Assembly: GCA_963752225.1 (NCBI GenBank)
Contig: CAVVXS010000009.1
Coordinates: forward strand, 496,001 to 560,000
Source of the DNA: JBBROS01 sp963752225
GTDB taxonomy: Bacteria; Pseudomonadota; Alphaproteobacteria; Acetobacterales; Acetobacteraceae
Reading direction: 5' to 3'
Length of the DNA: 64,000 nucleotides
Shown: positions 15,665 through 24,230 of the stretch, one piece after another
Position numbering within the stretch: position 1 is the first letter of the stretch
Layout of the letters: each line of letters opens with the position of its first letter
Made by a program: the position numbers and the translations under genes
The notes under the pieces: generated by a model
Told to the model about the DNA's origin: nothing
Seen by the model: only the letters and a program-made list of their open reading frames with translations
Database searches by the model: none

Positions 15665-17647
15665 TCAACCATAGTCGTCCGTGGTTCGTGTCTTTGGCCG
15701 AGCCGGGCCGGCGTAGGGGTCGAAGCCGCGCCGGGTCTGCTCGATGACCCGGCAGTCACCGCACATCCGCATGCGGTCGGCCATCGCGGCATCGGCAAAC
15801 ATCCAATGCTTGCCCGCAAGCTGCGCCGCCACGCGGTCGATCGAGGACTTGATGCCGAACGGCTTGGCACAGCGGATGCAGATCGCCGGCTCCTCCTCCT
15901 TGACCACCCGCTCTGCCTTGCGCGCGGCGCCGAAGGTGGCGCGTGGTTCGAGCCGGATGACCTGCTCCGGGCACGTCGATGCGCAGAGGCCGCACTGCAC
16001 ACAAAGGTCTTCGACGAATTTCAGCATCGGCCGCTCGGCGTGGTCGCGCAATGCCGAGGTCGGGCAAACCGACACGCAGGAGAAGCACAAGGTGCACCCC
16101 GCGACGTCGATCTGGACCGCGCCGATCGGCGCACCGCGCGGCAGGGGGGTGGTCTCGACCGGCGTCGGGGCGGCGCGGTGCAGCGCGTCGAGCGCCTGGG
16201 TGGTCAGCGCGATCTTATCCCCCGTCGGCAGGTAGGACGCGGGCCGCGTCCCGGACCGCTGCGGCAGGGCTGCGAGTTCGTCGCCAAGGGCGAACGGATC
16301 GTCGGTCTGGATCAGCCCGAGCCGGCCGGTGCCGAGGCCGAGCGGACCGGTGATGGCGTCGAGCAGCGCGATCTCGCGCCCGATCGCATCGCGCCGTTCC
16401 CCGTCGTGGCCGCCGGTCAGCACGCGCAGCTCCGCGGCGCCGAAGGCCAACGCGGTGGCGAACGCATCAAGCCCGAACTGCCCGCTCACCGGGAATGGGA
16501 TGACCCGGGCCGGCAACCCGTCGCCGTGCCGGGCCAGCATGTCGATGACAGAAGCGCCGTGGGTCTCGTCGTGCAGCAGCAGCACCGCCGGCTGCACGCC
16601 GCCGGCGGCGTGATAGGCGCCGAGCAGCGTGCGCAGCGAGCGTGCCGTCGTCTCGGCGCCCGGCATTGCGTAGCGGACGGCAGTGGTCGGGCACACCGCC
16701 GCGCACTGGCCGCAACCGGCGCAGACATGCGGGTCGACCGCGACGCTGTCGCCGGCTGGCGTGATCGCGCCGGCCGGGCACACGTCCAAACAGCGGGTGC
16801 AGCCGACCTGGCCGGAGCGGGCATGGGCGCAACGCCCGGTGTGGAGGGTGACGTAGCGCGGCCGGGTGAACTCGCCCACCAGGTCGGAGGCGGCGAACAG
16901 GACCTTCTGCACTGCCAGCGAGTCGTCGGGCGCCGCGCGCAGGTAGCCTTCCCGATGCGCGTGGCCGGACACAAGCGGCAGGCCGCCGCTGAGGTCGACG
17001 ACCACGTCGCAGCGGGAGCGGGCGCCGTCGCGGGCCGGGCCGAACTCGAGCTGCCGCCGTGACGAGGGCAGCGGCTGGGCGAAACCGTCGACCACGAGGT
17101 CGAACGCGCCGAGATGGCCGTGCAGCCGGCTGATGGTGCCCCGCACCACCGGGAACTCGTTGATCCGCGGCGGCGTCACCGGGGCGTCGCCGGTAATGAT
17201 GACGGTGAGGTCCAATCGGTCCCGGAGTTGCATCGCGGCTTCGACCGCGCGGTCGTCGCGGCCGTAGACGACGGTGACGCCGTCCGATCTCAGCGACACG
17301 TCGGCCGATGGCGCCGGGTCGGGCCGGGACGCGGCAAGGGCGAGCAGGGCGGCGGTTTTGGGCAGCGCCTGGCGCCCCTCGCCGGACCAGTTGGCCGTCT
17401 CGCGGATGTTGACGAAGCCGAGCCGGGCGGCTGGCGTTGCTTCGCGGAACGCCGGCGCCTCCTGGGTGCAGGCAATGAGCACCGGGCCCTCAGCCGCCGC
17501 AGCGGCGACACGGTCGAGTTCCGCCCGGCATAGCTCGTGCGCTAGCCCGCTGGCCTGGCCCCCGCACGCCCGCGCCAGCGAGGCGGCCTCGAGTGGCATC
17601 GTGCCGCGGCAGGTGCAGGCGAGCACCGTCTTGCCGTGCAACTTCAT
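15665..17647 (-). CDS. Multi-cluster 4Fe-4S ferredoxin-type protein of formate dehydrogenase locus
   Basis: A 660-residue iron-sulphur protein. Four ferredoxin-type cysteine sets are visible: CTRCLDVCP (preceded by an isolated cysteine in GRCAHARSGQVG), CAGCGQCAAVCP, CTLCFSCVSVCP and CVQCGLCASTCP. Two more cysteine groups near the C-terminus are CIRCAKPFG and CGDCRVIEQTRRGFDPYAG. The N-terminal 270 residues hold ACTCRGTMPL and a possible Rossmann-like segment (VTVVYGRDDRAVEAAMQL). No signal peptide, so cytoplasmic. It is divergent from the fdh operon and the same protein accompanies Cys-type fdh operons in other alphaproteobacteria, so a role in electron supply or cofactor maturation is likely but unproven. 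The ATG at 17647 has AAGGAAG upstream. Confidence 0.8.
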   Translation of the reverse strand: MKLHGKTVLACTCRGTMPLEAASLARACGGQASGLAHELCRAELDRVAAAAAEGPVLIACTQEAPAFREATPAARLGFVNIRETANWSGEGRQALPKTAALLALAASRPDPAPSADVSLRSDGVTVVYGRDDRAVEAAMQLRDRLDLTVIITGDAPVTPPRINEFPVVRGTISRLHGHLGAFDLVVDGFAQPLPSSRRQLEFGPARDGARSRCDVVVDLSGGLPLVSGHAHREGYLRAAPDDSLAVQKVLFAASDLVGEFTRPRYVTLHTGRCAHARSGQVGCTRCLDVCPAGAITPAGDSVAVDPHVCAGCGQCAAVCPTTAVRYAMPGAETTARSLRTLLGAYHAAGGVQPAVLLLHDETHGASVIDMLARHGDGLPARVIPFPVSGQFGLDAFATALAFGAAELRVLTGGHDGERRDAIGREIALLDAITGPLGLGTGRLGLIQTDDPFALGDELAALPQRSGTRPASYLPTGDKIALTTQALDALHRAAPTPVETTPLPRGAPIGAVQIDVAGCTLCFSCVSVCPTSALRDHAERPMLKFVEDLCVQCGLCASTCPEQVIRLEPRATFGAARKAERVVKEEEPAICIRCAKPFGIKSSIDRVAAQLAGKHWMFADAAMADRMRMCGDCRVIEQTRRGFDPYAGPARPKTRTTDDYG

Positions 17648-17804
17648 CCCGGTTTCTTCCTTGTGTGTGCTGGACGCCCGTCCAGACGACCCATTGCAAC
17701 CTGTTACGGCAACCCTATCCTGACGGCTACATGGCAGGTCACATAGTTCCGCTCGGCGAGGGTCCATCATTCCAGATCTGCCACCCCTGCCCCCTGGTTT
17801 TCGC
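17648..17804 (+). promoter_or_regulatory. Divergent promoter region of the formate dehydrogenase locus
   Basis: This 157-base stretch separates the ferredoxin gene (minus) from the fdh operon (plus) and must hold both promoters. It also contains an open, protein-like extension of the first operon gene (17769-17804) that has no ATG, GTG or TTG; see the ligase-fold protein. No clear operator palindrome was seen. Confidence 0.45.
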
Positions 17805-18338
17805 GTGCTGCCGGGGGGTTCCGATCCATTCCTGGCCGCTGTCCGGGCAGCGGCGGCCGGCGCCGATCCGGGAACCGTCTATTGGGCGTCGACGGCCGGG
17901 CGATGCTACGCCGGATTGGTGCTCACGCCCGATCGCCCCTTGGCGGCCGACGCATTGCGCGACCTCGGCCTCGTTGCCCTGTTCGATGCGTTGGCATCGC
18001 TGGCGCCGCCGCAGGTGCCGCTCCAGGTCACCGGCGCGGACGAGTTGTCGGTCGACGGCGCCCGCGCAGCGTCGGTGCGCACCGAGCAGGCGCCTGGCGA
18101 CTGGCCCGACTGGGCGGTGATCGGCATCGACGTGGCGGTGGGCGCGCTCGGCGACGACCCAGGGCTGTATCCCGGCGAAACCAGCCTGGCCGAAGAAGGG
18201 TTCGGGGACGTGACCGCGGCTGAAATCCTGGCGCTGACCTGCCGGCATCTGCTCGTCTGGATCGATGCCTGGCAGGAGGATGGCGCGGCATTGCTGGCGC
18301 GGGCGGTGCAGGATCGGCAGGCGACGGTGCGGGCATGA
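17805..18338 (+). CDS. Biotin/lipoate ligase-fold protein
   Basis: A 177-residue protein, from the GTG at 17805. It resembles the BPL/LplA/LipB-like family (often with DUF4444) found beside fdh genes: LPGGSDPFLAAVRAAAAGAD, then GTVYWASTAGRCYAGLVLTP and LALFDALASLAPPQVPLQV, and ETSLAEEGFGDVTAAEILAL. It lacks a plain lysine-ligase catalytic motif, so enzymatic activity is doubtful. The frame is protein-like for 12 codons upstream (PDLPPLPPGFR) with only ATT at 17769, spaced 7 bases from GAGG, as an initiator. First gene of the fdh operon; its stop overlaps the next ATG. Confidence 0.7.
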   Translation: MLPGGSDPFLAAVRAAAAGADPGTVYWASTAGRCYAGLVLTPDRPLAADALRDLGLVALFDALASLAPPQVPLQVTGADELSVDGARAASVRTEQAPGDWPDWAVIGIDVAVGALGDDPGLYPGETSLAEEGFGDVTAAEILALTCRHLLVWIDAWQEDGAALLARAVQDRQATVRA

Positions 18339-18841
18339 TCCGGCTGCCGCGCACCATCCAGCTCGACCCCTCCGATCGGTCGGTGTTCGCCCACGCCGCA
18401 GAGCCCGGCGAATGGGCAGTGGCGGGCGCGTTCGAGTTTCTCGGCGACGCCCCGGAAGCGTTGGCCGGCAAGCGCCTCCGGGCCTTCCAGCACGGGTTCC
18501 TCGGGATCGGCAGCTTCGGCTGGTCCACGCTCGTGATGGTGTCGGACGCGCCGGACGCGGCCGTCGAGGCGGCCACCGATGCGCTGGCCCGGCATTTCGT
18601 CGCACGGCACGGCGCGCCCGACCTCGCCGCCGCCCGCGCCGTCGCTGCCGAGGAGATCGCGTTTGCGGCGAGCCTGTGCGAGCACAAGATCGGAACCCTG
18701 CTGACCCTCTTCCGCCAGCATGGCCCGGACGGCGTGGTGGAGCAGTTCGCGACCCTGACCCGCAACGCGCCGGCCGAGAGCGCAGGCCCCGAGTTTGGTC
18801 AGCCGCTTGACCTTCGGGCGCTGGCGCAGGACCGCGCATGA
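18335..18841 (+). CDS. DUF6505-like protein of fdh locus
   Basis: A 168-residue soluble protein (MIRLPRTIQLDPSDRSVFAH, then AAEPGEWAVAGAFEFLGDAP and HGFLGIGSFGWSTLVMV). It looks like the family called DUF6505, which is known only from formate dehydrogenase neighbourhoods; no catalytic motif is visible. The ATG overlaps the preceding TGA (ATGA), and its own TGA overlaps the next ATG. Function unknown; by context an accessory factor for Fdh assembly. Confidence 0.7.
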   Translation: MIRLPRTIQLDPSDRSVFAHAAEPGEWAVAGAFEFLGDAPEALAGKRLRAFQHGFLGIGSFGWSTLVMVSDAPDAAVEAATDALARHFVARHGAPDLAAARAVAAEEIAFAASLCEHKIGTLLTLFRQHGPDGVVEQFATLTRNAPAESAGPEFGQPLDLRALAQDRA

Positions 18842-19335
18842 GCCGGGCCGAGCGATGCGAGGTGGGCGTGGTGGTCGAGTGGCAGGCGGTGGACAGCCCC
18901 TGGGTCGAGCATCGCTGGCGGGTGACCGGCATCCTGCCGGGATCGGCTGCCACGGAGCCCTGGACCGTGCTGCACGAAGCTCCTGGGCTGCGCCGCTACT
19001 TCGCGGGAAACGCCGAGCTGCTGCTGTTTCCGCTCGAGACGGACACGTTGAAGGCCAACATCGAGGGGCCGGAGCCGTCGCTGTATGTGTTCCTACGCCA
19101 GACCCGGGCGGCACCGGGCGTGGCGCTGCTGGGGGCGACGGCTTGCGTGGGCGAAGCCGGGGCGCACGCGGACACCGGCTCGGATCTGGTCGAGGCGGTG
19201 CCGATGCCGCCGTCGGTTGTCGCCTGGGTCGCCGGGTTCGTCGTCCGCCATCACGTTCACCGCGCCAACTATAAGCGGCGGCGTGAGCGTTGGGGCGAGA
19301 CCGAGCCGGCCGAGCGGGAGGTCGCCGATGAGTGA
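18838..19335 (+). CDS. DUF3305 domain protein
   Basis: A 165-residue protein starting MSRAERCEVGVVVEWQAVDS, then PWVEHRWRVTGILPG, which is the DUF3305 pattern (short beta-rich domain with WVEHRWR). A helical tail (HHVHRANYKRRRERWGETEP) matches family members. DUF3305 genes occur with fdh operons in alpha- and betaproteobacteria; no function is established. ATGA overlap with the previous gene and an 8-base overlap with the next. Confidence 0.78.
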   Translation: MSRAERCEVGVVVEWQAVDSPWVEHRWRVTGILPGSAATEPWTVLHEAPGLRRYFAGNAELLLFPLETDTLKANIEGPEPSLYVFLRQTRAAPGVALLGATACVGEAGAHADTGSDLVEAVPMPPSVVAWVAGFVVRHHVHRANYKRRRERWGETEPAEREVADE

Positions 19336-19807
19336 GCCGGGGTTTCTTGGCCGCTGGTCGCGCCGCAAGGCCACCGCCCGACACCCCGCCGCGATACCAA
19401 CCGCCGCCGCATCCCCGCCGGAGTTGCCGCCGGTCGAGAGCCTCGGCGCCGGCAGCGACTTCGCCGCCTTCCTGCAGCAGGGCGTCGCCGCCGAGTTGCA
19501 GCGCCGGGCGCTCGCGGTGGCTTGGCGCAGCGATGCCGCCATAACCGAGTTTCGCGGCATGGCCGACTACGACTGGGATTTCAACGCACCGACCTACGGC
19601 AGGCTGTGGGCCTCGGACGACGCCGCCAAGCTGCTCGCGGCGGTGATGACGCCGCCCGCCGTGGAACCGCTACCCGAGCCGCCGCCGATCGCCGTGGCCG
19701 CGGAGCCGGAGCCGGAGAGGGATCGGGACGGGCCGGACGCCGAGGTCCACGCGGCCGAGCAACCGCCGCCGCCGCCCCGTCGGCACGGGCGAGCGATGCC
19801 GACGTGA
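19328..19807 (+). CDS. DUF3306 domain protein
   Basis: A 159-residue protein with the DUF3306 signature: the N-terminal MSEPGFLGRWSRRKATAR, then LPPVESLGAGSDFAAFLQQG, AELQRRALAVAWRSD and YDWDFNAPTYG. The last 50 residues are a proline/glutamate-rich, low-complexity tail. DUF3306 always partners DUF3305 near formate dehydrogenase. The ATG at 19328 lies within the end of the previous gene. Role unknown; likely maturation or assembly. Confidence 0.78.
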   Translation: MSEPGFLGRWSRRKATARHPAAIPTAAASPPELPPVESLGAGSDFAAFLQQGVAAELQRRALAVAWRSDAAITEFRGMADYDWDFNAPTYGRLWASDDAAKLLAAVMTPPAVEPLPEPPPIAVAAEPEPERDRDGPDAEVHAAEQPPPPPRRHGRAMPT

Positions 19808-19892
19808 ACCGTTCTAAGTCGCGAATTAGGGCGTTCGTGAGTTGCCTGAGCCCGTGTGATCGGCCTTACCTGGACGATGCAAAGTGGGCAGC

Positions 19893-20516
19893 ATGATCGG
19901 CCAGGGTGACGCGACGGATGCAGGGCTGGACGAGGTGGAGGCGGCGCGCGCGCGGCTCTACCGCCTTCTCGCGCATGCCTTGATGCAGCCACCCACAAGC
20001 GCCCTGTTGTCCCGGATGGCCCGCCTGCACGGCGACGAGGGCGAATTGGGGTCGGCGCTGCGCGAGGTGGCCGCCGCCGCAGCCGCTACGTCGGCCGGTG
20101 CGGCGAAGGCCGAGTACGATCAGCTGTTCATCGGCGTCGCCCGGGGCGAGCTGCTGCCATACGCCTCGTTCTATCTCACCGGCTTCTTGCACGAGCGGCC
20201 GTTGGCCCGGCTACGTGTCGAATTGGCCCGGCTCGGCCTCGCCCGCGCTGCGGGCCGGTCCGATCCCGAGGACCACATGGCGACGCTGTGCGACGTCATG
20301 GCGACGCTGATCGAGCGGCGTGCGGCCGCCGATGAGGCCGGGTTCTTCGACCGCCATCTGGCGCCCTGGAGCGTTGCGTTCTTCAACGACCTGGAGCGTG
20401 CGCCGTCAGCCCGGTTCTACCGCCCGGTCGGTGCGCTCGGCCGCGCCCTGATCGACCTGGATCGCCAAGCCTTCGCCTATGCGGCCGAACCATCCCTTGC
20501 CCGAGGTGCATCATGA
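19893..20516 (+). CDS. TorD/DmsD-family molybdoenzyme chaperone
   Basis: A 207-residue all-helical protein of the TorD family, which binds Tat signal peptides of molybdoenzymes and guards cofactor loading before export. Family features are the helix ARARLYRLLAHALMQPPT, the segment EYDQLFIGVARGELLPYASF, YLTGFLHERPL (the YxSxYL-like region), PEDHMATLCDVMATLIE and FFDRHLAPWSVAFFNDLE. Its most likely client is the alpha subunit encoded 200 bases downstream, or the small Tat peptide. The ATG at 19893 is preferred to a GTG at 19884, but spacing does not decide. Its TGA overlaps the next ATG. Confidence 0.85.
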   Translation: MIGQGDATDAGLDEVEAARARLYRLLAHALMQPPTSALLSRMARLHGDEGELGSALREVAAAAAATSAGAAKAEYDQLFIGVARGELLPYASFYLTGFLHERPLARLRVELARLGLARAAGRSDPEDHMATLCDVMATLIERRAAADEAGFFDRHLAPWSVAFFNDLERAPSARFYRPVGALGRALIDLDRQAFAYAAEPSLARGAS

Positions 20517-20704
20517 CCGAGACCAAGAGCCCGCCCGTCGAGGCCGACCGCCGCCTGTTCCTGCGGGGCGCCGCGGTCGCCGCCGCTTCGATACCGCTGA
20601 GCGCCAGCGCCGAACGCCTGGTACAGCCGACCGATCATCAGATCGGTCCGCGCTACCAGGAATCCGAGCACGTGAAGCGCTTCTACGAGCTGAACCGCCG
20701 CTAG
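20513..20704 (+). CDS. Small Tat-signal protein of formate dehydrogenase region
   Basis: A 63-residue protein whose N-terminal half is a twin-arginine signal (DRRLFLRGAAVAAASIPLSA) and whose remaining 25 or so residues (QPTDHQIGPRYQESEHVKRF, then YELNRR) are short and polar. This matches the family named formate dehydrogenase region TAT target (TIGR02811). The mature part may be a tiny accessory subunit or an export escort for the alpha subunit; neither is proven. It starts in an ATGA overlap with the chaperone gene. Confidence 0.85.
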   Translation: MTETKSPPVEADRRLFLRGAAVAAASIPLSASAERLVQPTDHQIGPRYQESEHVKRFYELNRR

Positions 20705-20714
20705 GACCCGCGCC

Positions 20715-23600
20715 ATGCTGACCAAACTCCGCCCCCAGGCCACCGCGCGCGCCCTCCCGGTCGCGCCCGCGCCCGTCTCCGGCCAGACGCCGGCCGCGGT
20801 CGACCGCCGCCGCTTCCTGCGCGCGTCGGGCTTGGCCGCGGCCGGCGTCGCGGCGCTGGGCGGGCTGGGCGCCGCCACCGTCCGGAAGGCCCAGGCTGGC
20901 GAGATCGTGCCCGGCGAGCCGGTGCAAACCCGCAAAACCGTCTGCACCCATTGCTCGGTCGGCTGCTCCGTCATTGCCCGGGTGCAGAACGGCGTGTGGG
21001 TCGGCCAGGACCCGGCGTTCGATAGCCCCAACAACCTCGGCACCCACTGCGCCAAGGGCGCGGCGGTGCGCGAACTGACCCATGGCGACCGGCGCCTCAA
21101 ATACCCGATGAAGCTCGAGGGCGGGGTTTGGAAGCGGCTGAGCTGGGACCAGGCGATCGACGAGATCGGCGACAAGATGCTGGCCATCCGGGAGAAATCC
21201 GGCCCGGACAGCGTGTTCTGGCTGGGCTCGGCCAAATTCAACAACGAGGGCGCGTACCTGTTCCGCAAGTTCGGCGCACTCTGGGGCACCAACACGGTCG
21301 ACCACCAAGCCCGCATCTGCCACTCGACCACCGTGGCCGGGGTGTCGAACACCTTCGGCTTCGGCGCCATGACCAACAGCTTCAACGACTTGGCCAACGC
21401 GAAGGCCATCATGATCATGGGCGGCAACCCCGCCGAGGCGCATCCCGTCAGCCTGCAGCACCTGCTGCGGTCGAAGGAAATCAATCAGGCCGAGCTGATC
21501 GTGGTCGATCCGCGCTTTACCCGTACCGCGGCGCACGCGACCGAATACGTCCGCATCCGGCCGGGCACCGACATCCCGGTGATCTGGAGCATCCTCTGGC
21601 ACGTGTTCGAGAACGGCTGGGAGGACAAGGACTTCATCGCCAAGCGCGTCTACGGCATGGACGAAATCCGCAAGGAGGTCGCGAAATGGGACCCGGCGGA
21701 GAGCGAGCGCGTCACCGGCGTGCCCTCGGCGCAGCTCAAGAAGGTGGCCGAGATCATGGCCAAGAACCGGCCCTCGAGCCTGGTCTGGTGCATGGGCGCC
21801 ACCCAGAAGACGGTCGGCACCGCCAACGTCCGCGCCTACTCGATCATGCAGCTGGCACTCGGCAACATGGGCCAGTCGGGCGGCGGCACCAATATCTTCC
21901 GCGGCCACTGCAACGTGCAGGGCGCGACCGACCTCGGCCTCGACGTCACGACGCTGCCGGCTTACCTCGGGCTGGACGAGGCGGCGTGGAAGCATTGGGC
22001 CCGGGTATGGGACCTCGACTACGACTATCTGGTCTCCCGTTTCGCCTCGAAGAAGCTGATGGAGAACAAGGGCATCCCCAGCACGCGCTGGTTCGACGCG
22101 GTGCTGGCCGACAAGTCCGAGCTCGACCAGCCGGACAACGTGCGCGCCATGGTCGCCTGGGGCCACGCCGCCAATTCCATCACCCGTGAGCCGGTGATGC
22201 GGGCGGGGATGAACAAGCTCGATCTGCTGCTGGTGGTTGACCCGCACCCGACCACCTTCGCCATCTCCGGCGACCGGAAGGACGGCACCTACCTGCTGCC
22301 GGCCTGCACCCAGTTCGAGCAGTCCGGTAGCGTCACCGGGTCGAACCGGTCGATCCAATGGAGAGAGCAGGTCGTCAAGCCGATCTTCGAGAGCAAGCAG
22401 GATACCGAGATCCTGTACCTGTTCGCCAAGAAGTTCGGCTTTGCCGAGCAGCTGACCAAGAACATCGAGGTCGTGGACAATGTGCCGGTGTCGGAAGACA
22501 TCCTGCGCGAGATCAACCGCGGCTGCTTTGCCATGGGCTACTCCGGCCAGTCGCCGGAGCGGCTGAAGCTGCACATGAAGCACCAGGCTGACTTTGACCC
22601 GATGACCCTGAAGGCGACCAAGGGCCCGTGTGCCGGCGAGTATTATGGCTTGCCCTGGCCGTGCTGGGGCACGCCAGAACTGAAGCATCCCGGGACCGCC
22701 TGGCTCTACAACACGGCGATTCCGGTGAAGGAGGGCGGCAGCGGGTTCCGCGCCCGCTGGGGCGTCGAGCGCGACGGTGTCAGCCTGCTGGCCGAAGACT
22801 ACCCCAAGGACAGCGACATCAAGGGCGGCTACCCCGAGTTCACCATTGCCGTCCTGAAGAAACTCGGCTGGGACAAGGAATTGACCGCCGAGGAGATGGG
22901 GATCATCCAGCAGATCGGCGGCGGCGACATCGACGGCGTGAGCTGGCAGACCGATCTCTCAGGCGGCATACAGCGGGTGGCGATCCAGCACGGCTGCGCG
23001 CCGTTCGGCAACGGCCGGGCGCGCGCGGTCGCGTGGAACCTGATCGACCCGGTGCCGATCCATCGCGAGCCGATCCGCACCCCGCGGCGCGACCTCGTCG
23101 CCCAGTATCCGGCGCTCGAGGACCGGCGCGACTTCCGGCTGCCGTATCTGGGCCGCAGCCTGCAGGACCAGGACGTTTCGGCATTCCCGATGATCCTGAC
23201 CACCGGTCGCGTCGTGGAATACGAGGGCGGCGGCGACGAGACCCGGTCCAACCGCTGGCTCGCCGAGATCGTCCAGGAGGCCTACGTCGAACTCAACCCG
23301 GACGATGCGCAACGTCTGGGCATCAAGGACAAGGGTATGGCCTGGATCTACGGGGTTGAGAGCCAATCCCGCGCGCATTACCGGGTGCATGTCAGCAACC
23401 GCACCGGCCGGGGCGTGGTGTTCGTGCCGTTCCATTTCGGCGGCATGACCGCGGGCGTCGACAACCGCGGCAAATACCCGCCCGGCCTGGACCCGATCGT
23501 GCTCGGCCATGCGGTGAACCAGCTCACCACCTACGGCTACAACTCGGTTACGCACATGCAGGAAACCAAGGTCACGCTGTGCCGGGTCGAGGCGGCTTGA
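20715..23600 (+). CDS. Formate dehydrogenase alpha subunit, Mo/W-bis-MGD, cysteine type
   Basis: A 961-residue catalytic subunit, periplasmic after Tat export. The Tat motif is RRRFLRASG (residues 31-39). A proximal [4Fe-4S] cluster is held by Cys77, Cys80, Cys84 and Cys112 (CTHCSVGC and HCAKG). The active-site segment is HQARICHSTTVAGVSNTFGF: Cys202 (TGC at 21318) takes the place of the selenocysteine of E. coli FdnG and is followed by the conserved His203. The C-terminal molydopterin-dinucleotide domain is complete to the end (TLCRVEAA). It oxidises formate to CO2, passing electrons to the beta subunit. AGGA 6 bases before the ATG. The fdhA/fdoG naming differs between organisms, so no symbol is given. 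Confidence 0.95.
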   Translation: MLTKLRPQATARALPVAPAPVSGQTPAAVDRRRFLRASGLAAAGVAALGGLGAATVRKAQAGEIVPGEPVQTRKTVCTHCSVGCSVIARVQNGVWVGQDPAFDSPNNLGTHCAKGAAVRELTHGDRRLKYPMKLEGGVWKRLSWDQAIDEIGDKMLAIREKSGPDSVFWLGSAKFNNEGAYLFRKFGALWGTNTVDHQARICHSTTVAGVSNTFGFGAMTNSFNDLANAKAIMIMGGNPAEAHPVSLQHLLRSKEINQAELIVVDPRFTRTAAHATEYVRIRPGTDIPVIWSILWHVFENGWEDKDFIAKRVYGMDEIRKEVAKWDPAESERVTGVPSAQLKKVAEIMAKNRPSSLVWCMGATQKTVGTANVRAYSIMQLALGNMGQSGGGTNIFRGHCNVQGATDLGLDVTTLPAYLGLDEAAWKHWARVWDLDYDYLVSRFASKKLMENKGIPSTRWFDAVLADKSELDQPDNVRAMVAWGHAANSITREPVMRAGMNKLDLLLVVDPHPTTFAISGDRKDGTYLLPACTQFEQSGSVTGSNRSIQWREQVVKPIFESKQDTEILYLFAKKFGFAEQLTKNIEVVDNVPVSEDILREINRGCFAMGYSGQSPERLKLHMKHQADFDPMTLKATKGPCAGEYYGLPWPCWGTPELKHPGTAWLYNTAIPVKEGGSGFRARWGVERDGVSLLAEDYPKDSDIKGGYPEFTIAVLKKLGWDKELTAEEMGIIQQIGGGDIDGVSWQTDLSGGIQRVAIQHGCAPFGNGRARAVAWNLIDPVPIHREPIRTPRRDLVAQYPALEDRRDFRLPYLGRSLQDQDVSAFPMILTTGRVVEYEGGGDETRSNRWLAEIVQEAYVELNPDDAQRLGIKDKGMAWIYGVESQSRAHYRVHVSNRTGRGVVFVPFHFGGMTAGVDNRGKYPPGLDPIVLGHAVNQLTTYGYNSVTHMQETKVTLCRVEAA

Positions 23601-23625
23601 CGACCGTTTGCGAGGGAGGCCGCTG

Positions 23626-24222
23626 ATGGCCCGGATGAAGTTCCTGTGCGACGCCGAGCGTTGCATCGATTGCAACGCCTGCGTGACCGCCTGCAAGAAT
23701 GAGCACGAGGTGCCATGGGGCCTGAACCGGCGCCGGGTCGTGACGCTCAACGACGGCGAGCCCGGCGAGCTGTCGGTTTCGATGGCGTGTATGCACTGCA
23801 CCGACGCGCCGTGCGCGTCCGTGTGCCCGGTCAACTGCTTCGTGCAGACCGCGGACGGCATCGTGCTGCACAACAAGGACCAGTGCATCGGCTGCGGTTA
23901 TTGCTTCTACGCCTGCCCGTTCGGCGCGCCGCAATTTCCGAGCAAGTCCAACTTCGGCAGCCGCGGCAAGATGGACAAATGCACCTTCTGCGCCGGCGGC
24001 CCCGACGGCAGCAACTCGCCCGAGGCATTCGCCAAGTATGGCCGCAACCGGCTGGCCGAGGGCAAGCTGCCGATCTGCGCCGAGATGTGCTCGACACGCT
24101 CTCTGCTGGCCGGCGACGGCGCCACCATCGGCGCCATCTACAAGGAGCGGGTGCTCCGGCGCGGCTATGGGTCCGGCGCCTGGGGCTGGTCCACCGCTTA
24201 TCGCGACAGCCCGACGGTTTGA
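23626..24222 (+). CDS. Formate dehydrogenase beta (iron-sulphur) subunit
   Basis: A 198-residue electron-transfer subunit with four 4Fe-4S cysteine sets: CIDCNACVTACKNEH, CMHCTDAPCASVCPVNCF, CIGCGYCFYACPFGAPQ and CTFC with a later CAEMC. This matches the FDH3-type beta subunit (HybA/DmsB fold). It lacks the C-terminal transmembrane helix of E. coli FdnH, so it should be held on the complex by the gamma subunit. GGAGG 6 bases before the ATG at 23626 decides the start; the ATG at 23608 is too far upstream. Confidence 0.93.
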   Translation: MARMKFLCDAERCIDCNACVTACKNEHEVPWGLNRRRVVTLNDGEPGELSVSMACMHCTDAPCASVCPVNCFVQTADGIVLHNKDQCIGCGYCFYACPFGAPQFPSKSNFGSRGKMDKCTFCAGGPDGSNSPEAFAKYGRNRLAEGKLPICAEMCSTRSLLAGDGATIGAIYKERVLRRGYGSGAWGWSTAYRDSPTV

Positions 24223-24230
24223 GGTCCGCC

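Noticed and set aside
21318..21320. Selenocysteine codon in formate dehydrogenase
   Set aside because: The codon is TGC (Cys202), and the frame has no internal TGA, so there is no recoding here.
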